Source of the DNA: an uncultured Bacteroidia bacterium
GTDB taxonomy: Bacteria > Bacteroidota > Bacteroidia > Bacteroidales > UBA932
Reading direction: 5' to 3'
DNA length: 64,000 nucleotides
Assembly (NCBI GenBank): GCA_902779785.1
Contig: CACZDC010000001.1
Coordinates: 292,632 to 356,631 of the forward strand
In this document: positions 7,460 to 15,648 of the stretch, piece after piece
Layout: each line of letters starts with the position of its first letter
How positions within the stretch are numbered: position 1 is the stretch's first letter
Position numbers and translations under genes: made by a program
Notes under the pieces: model-generated
The model's input: the letters and a program-made list of their open reading frames with translations, nothing else
The model's database searches: none
What the model was told of the DNA's origin: nothing

Positions 7460-9289
7460 TTACTGGGGAAGGTCTTCAGTGCCGTAGAATTTCAGGAAAA
7501 CGGCCTTGCGCATTTCCTCTGAAACCGGCCTCATAAAGGAGCGCAGCGTATTGGCCGGGAAGTCGGAAAGTTTCTGGACGATGAATCCGTCAAGGGAATA
7601 TGAGAACAGCGGATCAACATTGAAGCAGGCCACGCGCGCGCCGCTGTTGATGTATTTCTTGACCAGGATGGGCAGGCGGTATCTGCCGTCGGAGAGACTG
7701 GCGAGGAGACGGTCGAATGCGTCTATGTCTGCGGGCAGGCCCTTGAGGAGTTCGTCGGGATTGACGCGCAGCGGATCAGGGACGAAGGGTGTCGTCGGGG
7801 ATACGAAATTCTCTATGGTCTTCAGTTTGAAGTCCTTGAGTATGTAATGGACCATCAGGGACTTGTAGAAGTCAGGAATGCTGTTGCTCACGCTGACGGG
7901 GCCTATGCAGTAGGCTGCGGTAGGGCATTCCACGGCGGCGATGCATATTCCGGAGAGCATCAGCTTCAGCGGAAGGATGTCTTTCTGGTACTTGCCGACT
8001 ATGAGAGAGCGGCCGAGTTCCAGGCACTGCGGCAGGTATTTGCCGGCATCCGGCCCGTAGCGGAAGAGTGTGGATGTATAGAAGCCGTTAGCTCCGCCGT
8101 GAGACTCCATTATCTCATTGCCGTAGCCTATGCGGTAGGCACCGACGATTTCCTGGTTGGGAATGCTCCACAGTATAAGGTGGTGGTAATATTCGTCATA
8201 GGGGTCGGTGTCCAGTGGCGTTCCGGTGCCTTCGCCTATGGCCCGGAATGTCTCTTCCCTGAGCCTGTAGAGCTGCTGCATTACATCGGGGGCGTCGGCG
8301 GCCTTTATCAGATAGACCTGATAATCGCCTGATTCAATGACCATTTTGTCCTTTATCGCGGCGATCTGGGCGCGGACAGTCTCATCCGGAATCGGGGCGG
8401 CCACTTCGCTCGGCCATTCGATTTCGGAAGCGCTCTTGGCCTCCGTGCACTGGGCTTCGAGGGCATAGGTGCGGTTGCGAAGGTATTTGCCAAGGTCTTC
8501 TATGCTGTAGGACGCTATTTCCTGGGCGGAGATGGGCTGGCCTATGCGCACTTTCACGTGGGTTCCCTGTTTGTTGAACAGCTCAAGGGGCAGGCGTACG
8601 GTGCGGAGCCTGGGATGGATACGGCCGAGCCAGTGGAAGAGGCGGGAGTTGGTGCCGTCGAAATAGACGGGAATCACGGGGAGTCCCGATTTCTTTATGA
8701 GCTTGATGATATTTTCGGCCCAGGGCTTGTCCTCGATGACCTTGCCCTCTTTGACGGCCGTGCGTTTTTTCCCTTTCTGCCAGGTGGCCACCTCGCCGGC
8801 GGGGAACAGTCCGAGAGGATGGCCGTCGGCGATGTGCTGAAGCGCCGTACGGATGCCTGTGATGCTCCTGCTGCCGCCGGAAGAGAGATTGTCCACGGGG
8901 ATGAAGTTGTCTCTCAGGTTGTAGATATAGCTCAGCATAAAGGTCGTCAGAATCTTCATATCCGGGCGCCTGGGGCCGAAGATGGCGTTCAGGATCATTC
9001 CGTCAATCGAGCCGAAATGGTGATTGGAAACGGTGAAGAAACCGCCCTCTTTCGGGATATATTCCAACTGCTCCTCAGGCACGTCGTAGGTGACGCCGAC
9101 TTCCTTGAGCACGCCCTCCGAGAAGTCGGGGCCATAGAGGTCCTGGTATTTTTTCTGAATGAGATAGCCTTTGTCTATCTTGAGGCCCTTGTATATGGCC
9201 CAGGTGGCTATCCGTCCCCAGAAGCCGGTCCAGCCGGTTTCCTTCCGGAACTGCTCAAGGGTCATCAGATTCTTATTCTTGTCACTCAT
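7460..9289 (-). CDS. OlsF-like bifunctional acyltransferase (PlsC domain plus GNAT-type N-acyltransferase)
   Basis: This 609-residue cytoplasmic protein has two catalytic halves. Residues about 75-290 are a lysophospholipid-acyltransferase (PlsC) domain with the HX4D motif NHHFGSID (89-96) and a later FPAGEVATW substrate motif. Residues about 320-600 are an OlsB-type acyl-ACP N-acyltransferase domain (QVYLIKAAD, EETFRAIGEGTG, then ELGRSLIVGKYQ). This is the architecture of OlsF, which makes ornithine lipids in Flavobacterium and Serratia; separate GlsB/GlsA proteins make glycine lipids in Bacteroides. It opens the operon that carries the ornithine-producing arginine deiminase pathway. Whether the head group is ornithine or glycine cannot be read from the sequence. 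Confidence 0.82.
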   Translation of the reverse strand: MSDKNKNLMTLEQFRKETGWTGFWGRIATWAIYKGLKIDKGYLIQKKYQDLYGPDFSEGVLKEVGVTYDVPEEQLEYIPKEGGFFTVSNHHFGSIDGMILNAIFGPRRPDMKILTTFMLSYIYNLRDNFIPVDNLSSGGSRSITGIRTALQHIADGHPLGLFPAGEVATWQKGKKRTAVKEGKVIEDKPWAENIIKLIKKSGLPVIPVYFDGTNSRLFHWLGRIHPRLRTVRLPLELFNKQGTHVKVRIGQPISAQEIASYSIEDLGKYLRNRTYALEAQCTEAKSASEIEWPSEVAAPIPDETVRAQIAAIKDKMVIESGDYQVYLIKAADAPDVMQQLYRLREETFRAIGEGTGTPLDTDPYDEYYHHLILWSIPNQEIVGAYRIGYGNEIMESHGGANGFYTSTLFRYGPDAGKYLPQCLELGRSLIVGKYQKDILPLKLMLSGICIAAVECPTAAYCIGPVSVSNSIPDFYKSLMVHYILKDFKLKTIENFVSPTTPFVPDPLRVNPDELLKGLPADIDAFDRLLASLSDGRYRLPILVKKYINSGARVACFNVDPLFSYSLDGFIVQKLSDFPANTLRSFMRPVSEEMRKAVFLKFYGTEDLPQ

Positions 9290-9318
9290 CTGAAAAGTGT
9301 TAGGTTTAAGTCAAAAGA

Positions 9319-9326
9319 CAAAGATA
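9319..9326 (-). promoter_or_regulatory. -7 box for the acyltransferase/arginine deiminase operon
   Basis: The plus strand reads CAAAGATA, which is TATCTTTG (TAnnTTTG) on the minus strand, 29 bases upstream of the acyltransferase start. No good TTTG is seen at the -33 position, which would fall in the end of the upstream regulator gene. Confidence 0.55.
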
Positions 9327-9350
9327 ATACTTTTTTGCGACATTACGCAG

Positions 9351-10547
9351 TCAGATGAGCCCGCACTCCTTGGCGGCGGAGATAAGGGATGCGGTATTGG
9401 AGACGTCGAACTTTTCGATGAGTTTCTTGCGGTACCAGCGTATGGTTTCCGTGCTGAGGCTGAGGGCCTCGGCGATCTGCGGGGCGGTGTAGCCTTTGGA
9501 AAGAAGATCGAGTATTTCGAGTTCGCGCTCCGTAAGCTCAGGGGCGGCAGCGGAGAAAGGCCTGGCAGTGGGTTTTTCTTTAGACACATTCTTTTTCCGG
9601 CGTCTCGCCACAAAAACACCGATGGCGACCAGAATAAGGCCCGTCAGCGCACCGGCAAGCCTCCCGAGTTGCAGTTTTTGCCGGGAAAGCACCGTCTGCA
9701 TATAGTCCAGATTTTCGGTGCGGAAGTTGGGGGCATAATCCGGATGGGCAGCGTAGTAGGCATCGGCCTTGCGCAGGTAAGGTAATGATTTCCAGGTCTT
9801 TCCCTGCTCCATATAGAGCCGCCCATAGCCTTTCCATACGTCCACAATCATAAGCGAATCGCCGGAAGCCTCGGCGTATTCCATGGCCTTGTCGTAGGCG
9901 GCTTTGGCCTTTTGCCTATCGCCCTCGTCAATCCAAGTCTCACCTATATTGTACCACAGAATGCTGTTGCTCTCATTCCAGCCGTTCCTGTCGAAAAGTT
10001 CCGACGCCTTTTCGTAATAATGCATGGCTTGGGGAATCGAGTCCATCATGTTGTAGAGATTGCCTATGGATCCGTAAAGAGCGGAATAATGGTCGTCGAT
10101 GACATGCTGCGGATAGCCGACAGTGTCCGTAGGGCTGACGGCACCATTGGCCATGGAGTCAACGCATATAAGTGCGGCCTTGTAGTAGACCATTGCACTG
10201 TCATACTCTTCGTGTCCATAGAACTGCATGCCTATATAACGATATGCGTCTGAGTTGGAAGCCATCCAGCCGCGGGGACGGCTGATTGACAGGGCCTTCC
10301 GCGCGTAGAACACGCTTTTCTCGCCATTGATCGGATTGTATCCGAGCATCAGGTCGCGGCAGGCATTGTTCAAATCAATCAATTCCCCAGTCGAAGCCCT
10401 GTCGATCGCATCCGGGGTCCACTTGGCCACGACCCTTTCCAGGGAGTCCAGATTATGGCCGCGGTGGTCATTGTAGGCGCTCGACAATGGGCCCGCAAGA
10501 GACAAAATGACGGCAATGACGCAGATATGAGAAAAGCACTTTCGCAT
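9351..10547 (-). CDS. TPR sensor-like protein with membrane anchor and LuxR-type DNA-binding domain
   Basis: A 398-residue protein with an N-terminal signal peptide (MRKCFSHICVIAVILSLAG), several TPR-like helical repeats (about 60-280), one transmembrane helix (LTGLILVAIGVFVARRRKK, about 300-320) and a C-terminal LuxR/GerE helix-turn-helix (TERELEILDLLSKGYTAPQI, then LSTETIRWYRKKLIEKF). A periplasmic TPR part joined through a membrane helix to a cytoplasmic DNA-binding domain is a known Bacteroidota regulator layout. Signal and target genes are unknown. The ATG lies four bases after a perfect -7 box, suggesting a leaderless mRNA. Confidence 0.82.
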   Translation of the reverse strand: MRKCFSHICVIAVILSLAGPLSSAYNDHRGHNLDSLERVVAKWTPDAIDRASTGELIDLNNACRDLMLGYNPINGEKSVFYARKALSISRPRGWMASNSDAYRYIGMQFYGHEEYDSAMVYYKAALICVDSMANGAVSPTDTVGYPQHVIDDHYSALYGSIGNLYNMMDSIPQAMHYYEKASELFDRNGWNESNSILWYNIGETWIDEGDRQKAKAAYDKAMEYAEASGDSLMIVDVWKGYGRLYMEQGKTWKSLPYLRKADAYYAAHPDYAPNFRTENLDYMQTVLSRQKLQLGRLAGALTGLILVAIGVFVARRRKKNVSKEKPTARPFSAAAPELTERELEILDLLSKGYTAPQIAEALSLSTETIRWYRKKLIEKFDVSNTASLISAAKECGLI

Positions 10548-10551
10548 GGCG

Positions 10552-10559
10552 CAAATTTA
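10552..10559 (-). promoter_or_regulatory. -7 box four bases from the start codon (leaderless type)
   Basis: The plus strand CAAATTTA reads TAAATTTG on the minus strand. Only CGCC separates it from the ATG at 10547-10545, so transcription should begin at or within a few bases of the start codon. Confidence 0.6.
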
Positions 10560-10695
10560 CGAAAGTAATCCGGTTTTTATACGGAATCTATTGAAAAAGG
10601 GACGATTTCCACCCTTTTGGGTATTGGAATTATGATTAAAAAAAAAGAAATTTGCGAATGTTAATGACACTTTGAAGACAAAACCATCTGATATT

Positions 10696-12120
10696 ATGAA
10701 AAAATTTATTGTATCCATCCTGATGTTTCTGTTCGTATTCGCGAGCGCGGATGCGCAGAATTTCCTCAAAAGCCTTGGTGACAGGGCCAAGCATGCTGTT
10801 GAACGCAACGTTGGTGACAAGGTTGAAAGAGGCGTGAACGATGCCCTGGACGGCAAGCTGTTCAAAGGCAGCAAGAACAAGAAGGACAAGAAAGTGAAGA
10901 ATGAGGAGCAGGAAGAAGATGAGGTCGCGGAAGAAGCCGCCCAGAAGGGCAAGAAAGCCAAGGGCTGGGCCTGTGAGGAGTGCGGCAAGGAAGGCAACAC
11001 CGGCAAGTTCTGCGAAGAGTGCGGAGCAGCCAAGCCTGGCAGCAAGAAAGCCGCCAAGGAGGATGGCGCCAAGGAAGAGGCCACTCCCGCTGCGAAGCCT
11101 AAAAAGCAGACGGAAAGCGCCTATGCCAAGAGCGACTTCGTACCCGGCGACGAGATTTTCTTCGACGATGACTTCTCCGGCGAAAAGTTAGGCGAATTTC
11201 CGTCCCAGTGGGACCTGATGTCTGGTTATGCCGAGGTCGGATCGATAAACGGACGGAAGGTGATTGCCTTCACGGACGAGGGTTTCGGCGAAATCCAGCC
11301 CCTGATGAAAGACCAGCAGCATTTCCTGCCGGACGTATTCACACTGGAATTCGATGTGTATTATGAGATAGGCGACGGTCTGGGCGGAGATGAACTGGAA
11401 ATCGCCTTCGGCAACCCGGATCTTCCCAACTGGAACGGCCGCGTGGAATATGTGTGTGTCTCGTTCCGCGACGACGGCTATTCCCGCTACGGATGGACCG
11501 TGCAAAAGCCCAACGGAGGAGATGACATCACCGGCGAAAAGAATCTGAGCCTTGACGACAGCAGCTCCCCTCTGAAGGACGGCGAATGGAATCACTTCGC
11601 CTTCTCGTTCAACAAGCGCGCTTTCAAGGGCTATGTGAACGGCATACGCGTAATGAGCGTTCCCACCGCCAAAGTGCCTTCGCATTTCTGGTTCAATCAT
11701 GGCGGTCAATACAAATATGCCTGTATTTCCAACGTACGCATGGCAAAGGGCGCAGTTCCGCTTTACGACCGCCTGGCCTCCGACGGCAAGATCATTACCT
11801 ACGCCATTACTTTCGAGACCGGCAAGGCAGACCTCAAGCCTGAGTCCATAGTCGAAATCAACCGCATCGCCAAGCTGATGAAGGACAATCCTGCCATCGA
11901 ATTCGAGGTCCAGGGCCATTGCGACGCGACCGGCTCTGACAAGGTCAACGACCCGCTCAGCCAGAAACGCGCTGAGGCCATTGTCGCCGCGCTTGTCGAT
12001 CAGGGGATTGCCAAGACTCGCCTGAGCGCTGTCGGCAAGGGATCGCATGTGCCCATCGCTGACAACAAGACCGACGAAGGCCGGGCAAAGAACCGCCGTG
12101 TGGAATTCGTAAAGAAGTAA
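10696..12120 (+). CDS. secreted OmpA-family protein with zinc-ribbon motif and LamG-like domain
   Basis: I chose the ATG at 10696, which gives a clean signal peptide (FLFVFASADA, cleaved before QN); a TTG at 10672 would add eight residues. The 474-residue protein contains, after a charged lysine-rich stretch, a four-cysteine zinc-ribbon-like motif (CEEC at 93-96 and CEEC at 106-109). A concanavalin/LamG-like beta domain follows (about 135-350), and then a C-terminal OmpA peptidoglycan-binding domain (about 358-474; ITFETGKADLKPES, VQGHCDATGS, LSQKRAEAIV, GKGSHVPIADN, AKNRRVEF). It likely tethers to the cell wall in the periplasm. The mature N-terminus (QNFLKSLGDRA) resembles that of the next gene. 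Confidence 0.78.
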   Translation: MKKFIVSILMFLFVFASADAQNFLKSLGDRAKHAVERNVGDKVERGVNDALDGKLFKGSKNKKDKKVKNEEQEEDEVAEEAAQKGKKAKGWACEECGKEGNTGKFCEECGAAKPGSKKAAKEDGAKEEATPAAKPKKQTESAYAKSDFVPGDEIFFDDDFSGEKLGEFPSQWDLMSGYAEVGSINGRKVIAFTDEGFGEIQPLMKDQQHFLPDVFTLEFDVYYEIGDGLGGDELEIAFGNPDLPNWNGRVEYVCVSFRDDGYSRYGWTVQKPNGGDDITGEKNLSLDDSSSPLKDGEWNHFAFSFNKRAFKGYVNGIRVMSVPTAKVPSHFWFNHGGQYKYACISNVRMAKGAVPLYDRLASDGKIITYAITFETGKADLKPESIVEINRIAKLMKDNPAIEFEVQGHCDATGSDKVNDPLSQKRAEAIVAALVDQGIAKTRLSAVGKGSHVPIADNKTDEGRAKNRRVEFVKK

Positions 12121-12124
12121 ACCT

Positions 12125-14053
12125 ATGAAAAAACTATTCATAATGCTGGCTGCACTGGCATTGATGTGCGGCCAGGCGCAGGCACAGAACTTCCTTTCAA
12201 AACTTAAGGAAAAGGCCGGAGCAGCCATCGGAAATGTCGCCAAAGACTTTGGCGGCTTCGGCGGCGACGACGAGTCCGCTACCGCGGCTGTCCAGAACGA
12301 CGACCCCAACAGCGTCCAGGCCGTTTCCGGCGAAAGGGCTCTTCCGGCCCGCCGCGCCAGCACTTTCGGCTGGGACGGGCCCGTCACCCCTTCGGAGGCC
12401 AAGTTCCCCATTCCCCTTATGAACGAGTTCCCGAAAGTGCCGTCCGCGGCCTCTCTGGTGAACCCTGTCGAATCCGAGCAGATTGCCTACTACAAGGCGA
12501 TCAAGGCCGTGACCCTGAGGGCGGAGGAGCTCAATGCTGACACGACCTGCGAGGATACCGAGACCAAAATGTGGCGCGAGAAGGCCAATCAGGGCCTGAA
12601 GGACGCTTTCGGCCTTACCGACGAGGAGATTGCGATGCTTAACCGCGACGATCTCTCCGAGGCCGATCAGAAGAGGCTTGAGGACAAGATTTCCAAAGCC
12701 GTCCTCGGCGATATGGACCCTTCTGCTCTTGAAAAGGATGCGGCGAAGTATGAGAACATGAGCGAAAAGGACATCGAAAAGATGATGACGGAGAAGACTC
12801 TGAAGACAAACTTCGCAATCTACGACCGTCATGCCGCTGAAATCAAGAAATACATGGGAGTAAGCACTCAGGAACTGAAGGATGCCGCCCGCGAGCAGGT
12901 TGAGTCCGGGGAGACGAGCAAGGCAAGCCCCAAGAATGTTGCCCTTCAGAATAAGGTGAAGGCTTTCCAGAAGGCTGAGGCCGCCAAAGATCCCAAGTTC
13001 AAGAAAGAGGCCGACGCATTCGAAAAGAAGATGCAGGGAGAAATGAGGGATGCGTCCATGAAGCAGTCCCGCGAGATGATGGGCGGGATGGGGAACATGA
13101 TGGACATTATGCAGAACACCCAGGCCAAGATGGCTCCCTTCATGGAAATGGAGCAGAAGCTCTACAAATACACTCAGGATGTGCAGGAGTGTCTTCTCGG
13201 CGGCGATCCGACCAAGATTGCTATGCAACAGGATGCTGACGCGGCCTTCTCCGCGGCTGAGCGCAAGAAAGTACTGGCTATCAAGAAGAAAATCTACGAG
13301 ACCAAGGATGCTTCCGTCTATAATCCCCTCTATTTGGAGGCTCTCAATCTTATCATGAGCTATCGCGAAAGGGCGGCCAAGGCATGGGCCGCGGATGTCC
13401 AGAAGCGCTTCGATGCGCTCAAGGGGAACCTGTCCAAGCTCATCAAGATCAACCGCCAGGCTATTGCTGATGGGCTTATCCCTGAATGCGCCCTCTGGAG
13501 GGCTCCGCTCAATATGGTCATAAGCGCGGGCGATGTTCTTGCCGACGCCTACAGCGAGTTCCCGTCCGACTATCCGAAGATGTACAAGGAAGAGGTGGTG
13601 AGGACCATTCCTCTTAGCTCCGTCCCTGGCTACAAGCCCGGCGGAAAGGGAGCTTATGACCATGAGGTCGACGTATGGTGGCCGGAATTCGTGGTCTCAA
13701 AGGACTATGACTCTGTCGTTTCCGGAAGATGCGCCTATGCCGCCGGTGGCGGATGGATTTTCCAGTGGAACGGAGCCAGCTGGGACAAGCTCAGCGACGA
13801 GAAGATCAAGGCTCTCAACGACCAGAAAAAGACCGCTCCTGTTCCTGCCCAGAGCTGGACTTCCTCCGACGGCAAGCGTACGGTCTATTACAACGCGGAG
13901 GGCGGCTTCCTGCAGATGCCGGAGGGCGACCAGGTCTTCCCGGATGCCTTCCAGCGGAACGGCAATGAGTTGAACTGGGTCCATATGGCCACGGAGGACA
14001 CTGGCGACGGCAATTTCAATCTCCTGATTGTCAAGTGCACCTACAAGCTCTAG
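12125..14053 (+). CDS. large secreted protein of unknown function
   Basis: A 642-residue protein with a type I signal peptide (LALMCGQAQA, cleaved before QN). It begins five bases after the preceding OmpA-family gene, so the two are probably co-transcribed. The mature N-terminus QNFLSKLKEKAG resembles QNFLKSLGDRAK of its neighbour. Residues about 100-450 are charged and helix-rich, with a Met-rich segment (MMGGMGNMMDIM, about 320). The last 120 residues look beta-rich and aromatic (WWPEFVVSKDYD, GGGWIFQWNGASW). I do not recognise the family. A long reverse-strand frame over the same DNA is rejected because this strand shows the signal peptide and codon pattern. Confidence 0.75.
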   Translation: MKKLFIMLAALALMCGQAQAQNFLSKLKEKAGAAIGNVAKDFGGFGGDDESATAAVQNDDPNSVQAVSGERALPARRASTFGWDGPVTPSEAKFPIPLMNEFPKVPSAASLVNPVESEQIAYYKAIKAVTLRAEELNADTTCEDTETKMWREKANQGLKDAFGLTDEEIAMLNRDDLSEADQKRLEDKISKAVLGDMDPSALEKDAAKYENMSEKDIEKMMTEKTLKTNFAIYDRHAAEIKKYMGVSTQELKDAAREQVESGETSKASPKNVALQNKVKAFQKAEAAKDPKFKKEADAFEKKMQGEMRDASMKQSREMMGGMGNMMDIMQNTQAKMAPFMEMEQKLYKYTQDVQECLLGGDPTKIAMQQDADAAFSAAERKKVLAIKKKIYETKDASVYNPLYLEALNLIMSYRERAAKAWAADVQKRFDALKGNLSKLIKINRQAIADGLIPECALWRAPLNMVISAGDVLADAYSEFPSDYPKMYKEEVVRTIPLSSVPGYKPGGKGAYDHEVDVWWPEFVVSKDYDSVVSGRCAYAAGGGWIFQWNGASWDKLSDEKIKALNDQKKTAPVPAQSWTSSDGKRTVYYNAEGGFLQMPEGDQVFPDAFQRNGNELNWVHMATEDTGDGNFNLLIVKCTYKL

Positions 14054-15000
14054 CACTGGCTTTGACTCTGGCGGCGGCGCCCTCCTCCGGGGGCGCTGCT
14101 TTCGTCATGCCGGGGACGGGCGCCTTCGCGCCATCGAAGCCTGCCTCTGCCCTTCGCGCCTCGGGACCGTACTTCCGCGGCCGAAAAATGGCCGCCGGAA
14201 GCACTGTGCCCCTCGGCTCCACCATGCCCTCGCGCAACTTGGTACTGCCGGATGTCAGCATTGCCGCCGCGCCAGCGGGCACATACCGCCCGTCGGCCGA
14301 AAAAAGGCCTCCGGGGATATGTGCCCTCGGCTCCACCATCCCACCGCACGAGTTCGTGTTGCCTGGCACGGACCAGGCATCGCGGCATGAGTGCTGGCGC
14401 TCTTTTGATGTGGACCCGCTGATTGCGGAGGCCGTGGTGTGGCCGGAGACGGAGCGTTACGACAGGCTGCGGGATTTTGTTGAGGCGACAGCAAATTATG
14501 GGGCTTACATCACCACGGGCGGTGGTCCGGACTATTCCATCGGCCGCTACCAGATGAAGCCGTCATTTGTGGAAGAACTGGAGAAGGCATGGATGCGGAG
14601 CGGACTTGCGAGGCAGTATGGGCTCTGGTTCGACACGGCGGACAACGCCACGGCGCGGCGCATACGGATTACACGGCTGAAAAAGGAGGAGTGGCAGGCG
14701 GTATATCTCGGGGTGTTTCTGAGGATGCTGTACCACAGCTACGGCTCTTTTGACCGTGACGGACAGCGGGTGCAGGAGGGGCTGGATGCGTTGCCGCCCG
14801 AAGAGCAGGTTCGCCTCGCGGCGGCGGCATACAACCGCGGCTGCGTCTGGACCGCCCCCGGCTATGGCGACCTCGGCGCTCTCCGCAAAGCCTCCCGCGA
14901 AAAGCATTTCCACTACGCCCTTGTCCCCACCCGCCACACCCGCCGCTACTGTTACGCCCGTCTGGCCCTGAAGCACTACCGAAGACTCGCACAAAAATAA
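14035..15000 (+). CDS. lysozyme-like secreted protein with repeat-containing N-terminal region (start uncertain)
   Basis: The C-terminal 200 residues look like a Bacteroidota lysozyme/transglycosylase-like protein: an early acidic segment, the motif PDYSIGRYQMKPSFVEELE at about 165, a later AAAAYNRGC motif and a basic C-terminus (KHYRRLAQK). Such a protein would cut or bind peptidoglycan in the periplasm. The start is uncertain. A GTG at 14035 gives a plausible signal peptide (LALALTLAAAPSSGG) but overlaps the previous gene by 19 bases, and the first 115 residues run through a hairpin (14074-14102) and two DNA repeat units (14178-14363). The true start may be downstream, with the repeats lying between genes. 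Confidence 0.6.
   Translation: MHLQALALALTLAAAPSSGGAAFVMPGTGAFAPSKPASALRASGPYFRGRKMAAGSTVPLGSTMPSRNLVLPDVSIAAAPAGTYRPSAEKRPPGICALGSTIPPHEFVLPGTDQASRHECWRSFDVDPLIAEAVVWPETERYDRLRDFVEATANYGAYITTGGGPDYSIGRYQMKPSFVEELEKAWMRSGLARQYGLWFDTADNATARRIRITRLKKEEWQAVYLGVFLRMLYHSYGSFDRDGQRVQEGLDALPPEEQVRLAAAAYNRGCVWTAPGYGDLGALRKASREKHFHYALVPTRHTRRYCYARLALKHYRRLAQK
14074..14102 (+). terminator. possible terminator hairpin after the large secreted protein gene
   Basis: A 9-bp GC-rich stem (GCGGCGCCC with GGGCGCTGC, one G-T pair) and a short loop are followed by TTT, 21 bases after the stop at 14053. The T-run is short, so termination may be partial. If real, it argues against the GTG start at 14035 for the next gene. 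Confidence 0.4.
14178..14363. repeat. two diverged copies of a roughly 70-bp unit with a small dyad
   Basis: Unit 1 (14178-14249) and unit 2 (14294-14363) share the same layout. Each has a GGCC/GGCC dyad with an A-rich loop (14178-14194 and 14295-14309), then about 27 bases, then a conserved block beginning GTGCCC and containing CTCGGCTCCACCAT and TTGCC-like endings (14206-14249 and 14321-14363). They are in frame with the lysozyme-like gene and encode similar peptides (GSTMP...VLPD and GSTIP...VLPG), so they could be protein repeats or an intergenic repeat read through by the frame. Confidence 0.5.
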
Positions 15001-15157
15001 TACGCGCAGCGCTGTGCTGCTCGGCGCCTAGGGGACCGCGCAGGTAGCGCCTCGCAACACGCTGAATTTCAGACACTTATATTACGCCCCCTGCTCGGTC
15101 CTTCGGGGGCAACCCCCGGCCGGGGAGGAGGCCCTTCCCCAGAGGCCACCGGATTCA

Positions 15158-15182
15158 CCCCAAGAATCACAGATTCTCGGGG
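15158..15182. repeat. hairpin repeat unit, copy A
   Basis: An 11-position stem with one A-C mismatch: CCCC, A, AGAATC, loop ACA, GATTCT, C, GGGG, followed by GGGCCC and a GC-rich stretch. Copy B at 15572-15597 has the same arms, the same mismatch position and the same downstream GGGCCC. Confidence 0.65.
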
Positions 15183-15410
15183 GCCCAGGACCCGGCCGCG
15201 GGGTAGCAGCCGCTCCTAACACTGAGCGGCTGCGGTGCCCTCCATTAAGCCGCCGCTCCTGGCGATTGAGCGGCGGCGACACCCGCCTGCGAGGGACGAA
15301 GAAATCAACGAAAGCGGAAGAATCAACAAGGACATTTAGCAGATCAACTGGCAAGACAAAAAAACCAAAACGGTAGTGACATGCGTGGAGACATCAGGAG
15401 GACACACTTT

Positions 15411-15520
15411 CCGTGGGGGCTAGCTGCTTTATAATCAGCGACATACACGGAGTGCCCCAGTCGTTCTCGCCTGGGGCAAAGTGCATAGTTCGCTGCAAAT
15501 CAGCAGGTTATCCCCCACGG
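15411..15520. ncRNA. candidate structured RNA closed by a 9-bp long-range stem
   Basis: CCGTGGGGG (15411-15419) is exactly complementary to CCCCCACGG (15512-15520). The enclosed 92 bases contain three internal stems: GCTG/CAGC (15423-15426 with 15436-15439), GCCCCAG/CTGGGGC (15454-15460 with 15471-15477) and GCTG/CAGC (15492-15495 with 15501-15504). That is a closed multibranch fold. I cannot match it to a known RNA family, and the strand is not determined because the stems fold on either. It is not a standard tRNA: no anticodon arm or TTCGA T-loop fits. Confidence 0.35.
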
Positions 15521-15571
15521 CCTGCCGGACGAATGTAAAGACTGCGACGCCTGCGCCCATCGTCAAATACA

Positions 15572-15597
15572 CCCCAGAAATCGGCAGATTTCCGGGG
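15572..15597. repeat. hairpin repeat unit, copy B
   Basis: CCCC, A, GAAATC, loop GGCA, GATTTC, C, GGGG with the same single A-C mismatch as copy A. It is followed at once by a second stem (GGCCCCG 15597-15603 with CGGGGCC 15612-15618). The position just downstream of the regulator gene (minus strand, stop at 15649) allows a termination role, but there is no T-run. Confidence 0.6.
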
Positions 15598-15648
15598 GCC
15601 CCGTAACCGACCGGGGCCGGCCTCCAGCTTAGCGCCGCCGACCGGCTG

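Larger units (their letters stand above)
15001..15648. other. 648-base gene-free region dense in hairpins
   Basis: No supported protein gene. Besides the two repeat units and the RNA-like element listed separately, there are perfect stems at 15206-15232 (CAGCCGCTC/GAGCGGCTG) and 15251-15279 (GCCGCCGCTC/GAGCGGCGGC). An A-rich segment at 15300-15372 has no obvious structure. No TAnnTTTG promoter that serves a flanking gene was found. Confidence 0.5.

Noticed and set aside
12197-13663. 488-codon reverse-strand frame opposite the large secreted protein
   Set aside because: No signal peptide or motif; the plus-strand frame has a signal peptide, tight spacing to its neighbour and normal amino-acid composition, so this is a shadow.
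15411-15520. tRNA gene
   Set aside because: The 'TA' plus a D-arm-like stem after a 5' helix first looked tRNA-like, but no anticodon arm or T-loop can be fitted and the length is too great.
15001-15648. insertion sequence remnant
   Set aside because: No transposase fragment, terminal inverted repeats or target duplication could be found; the hairpins have different arm sequences.
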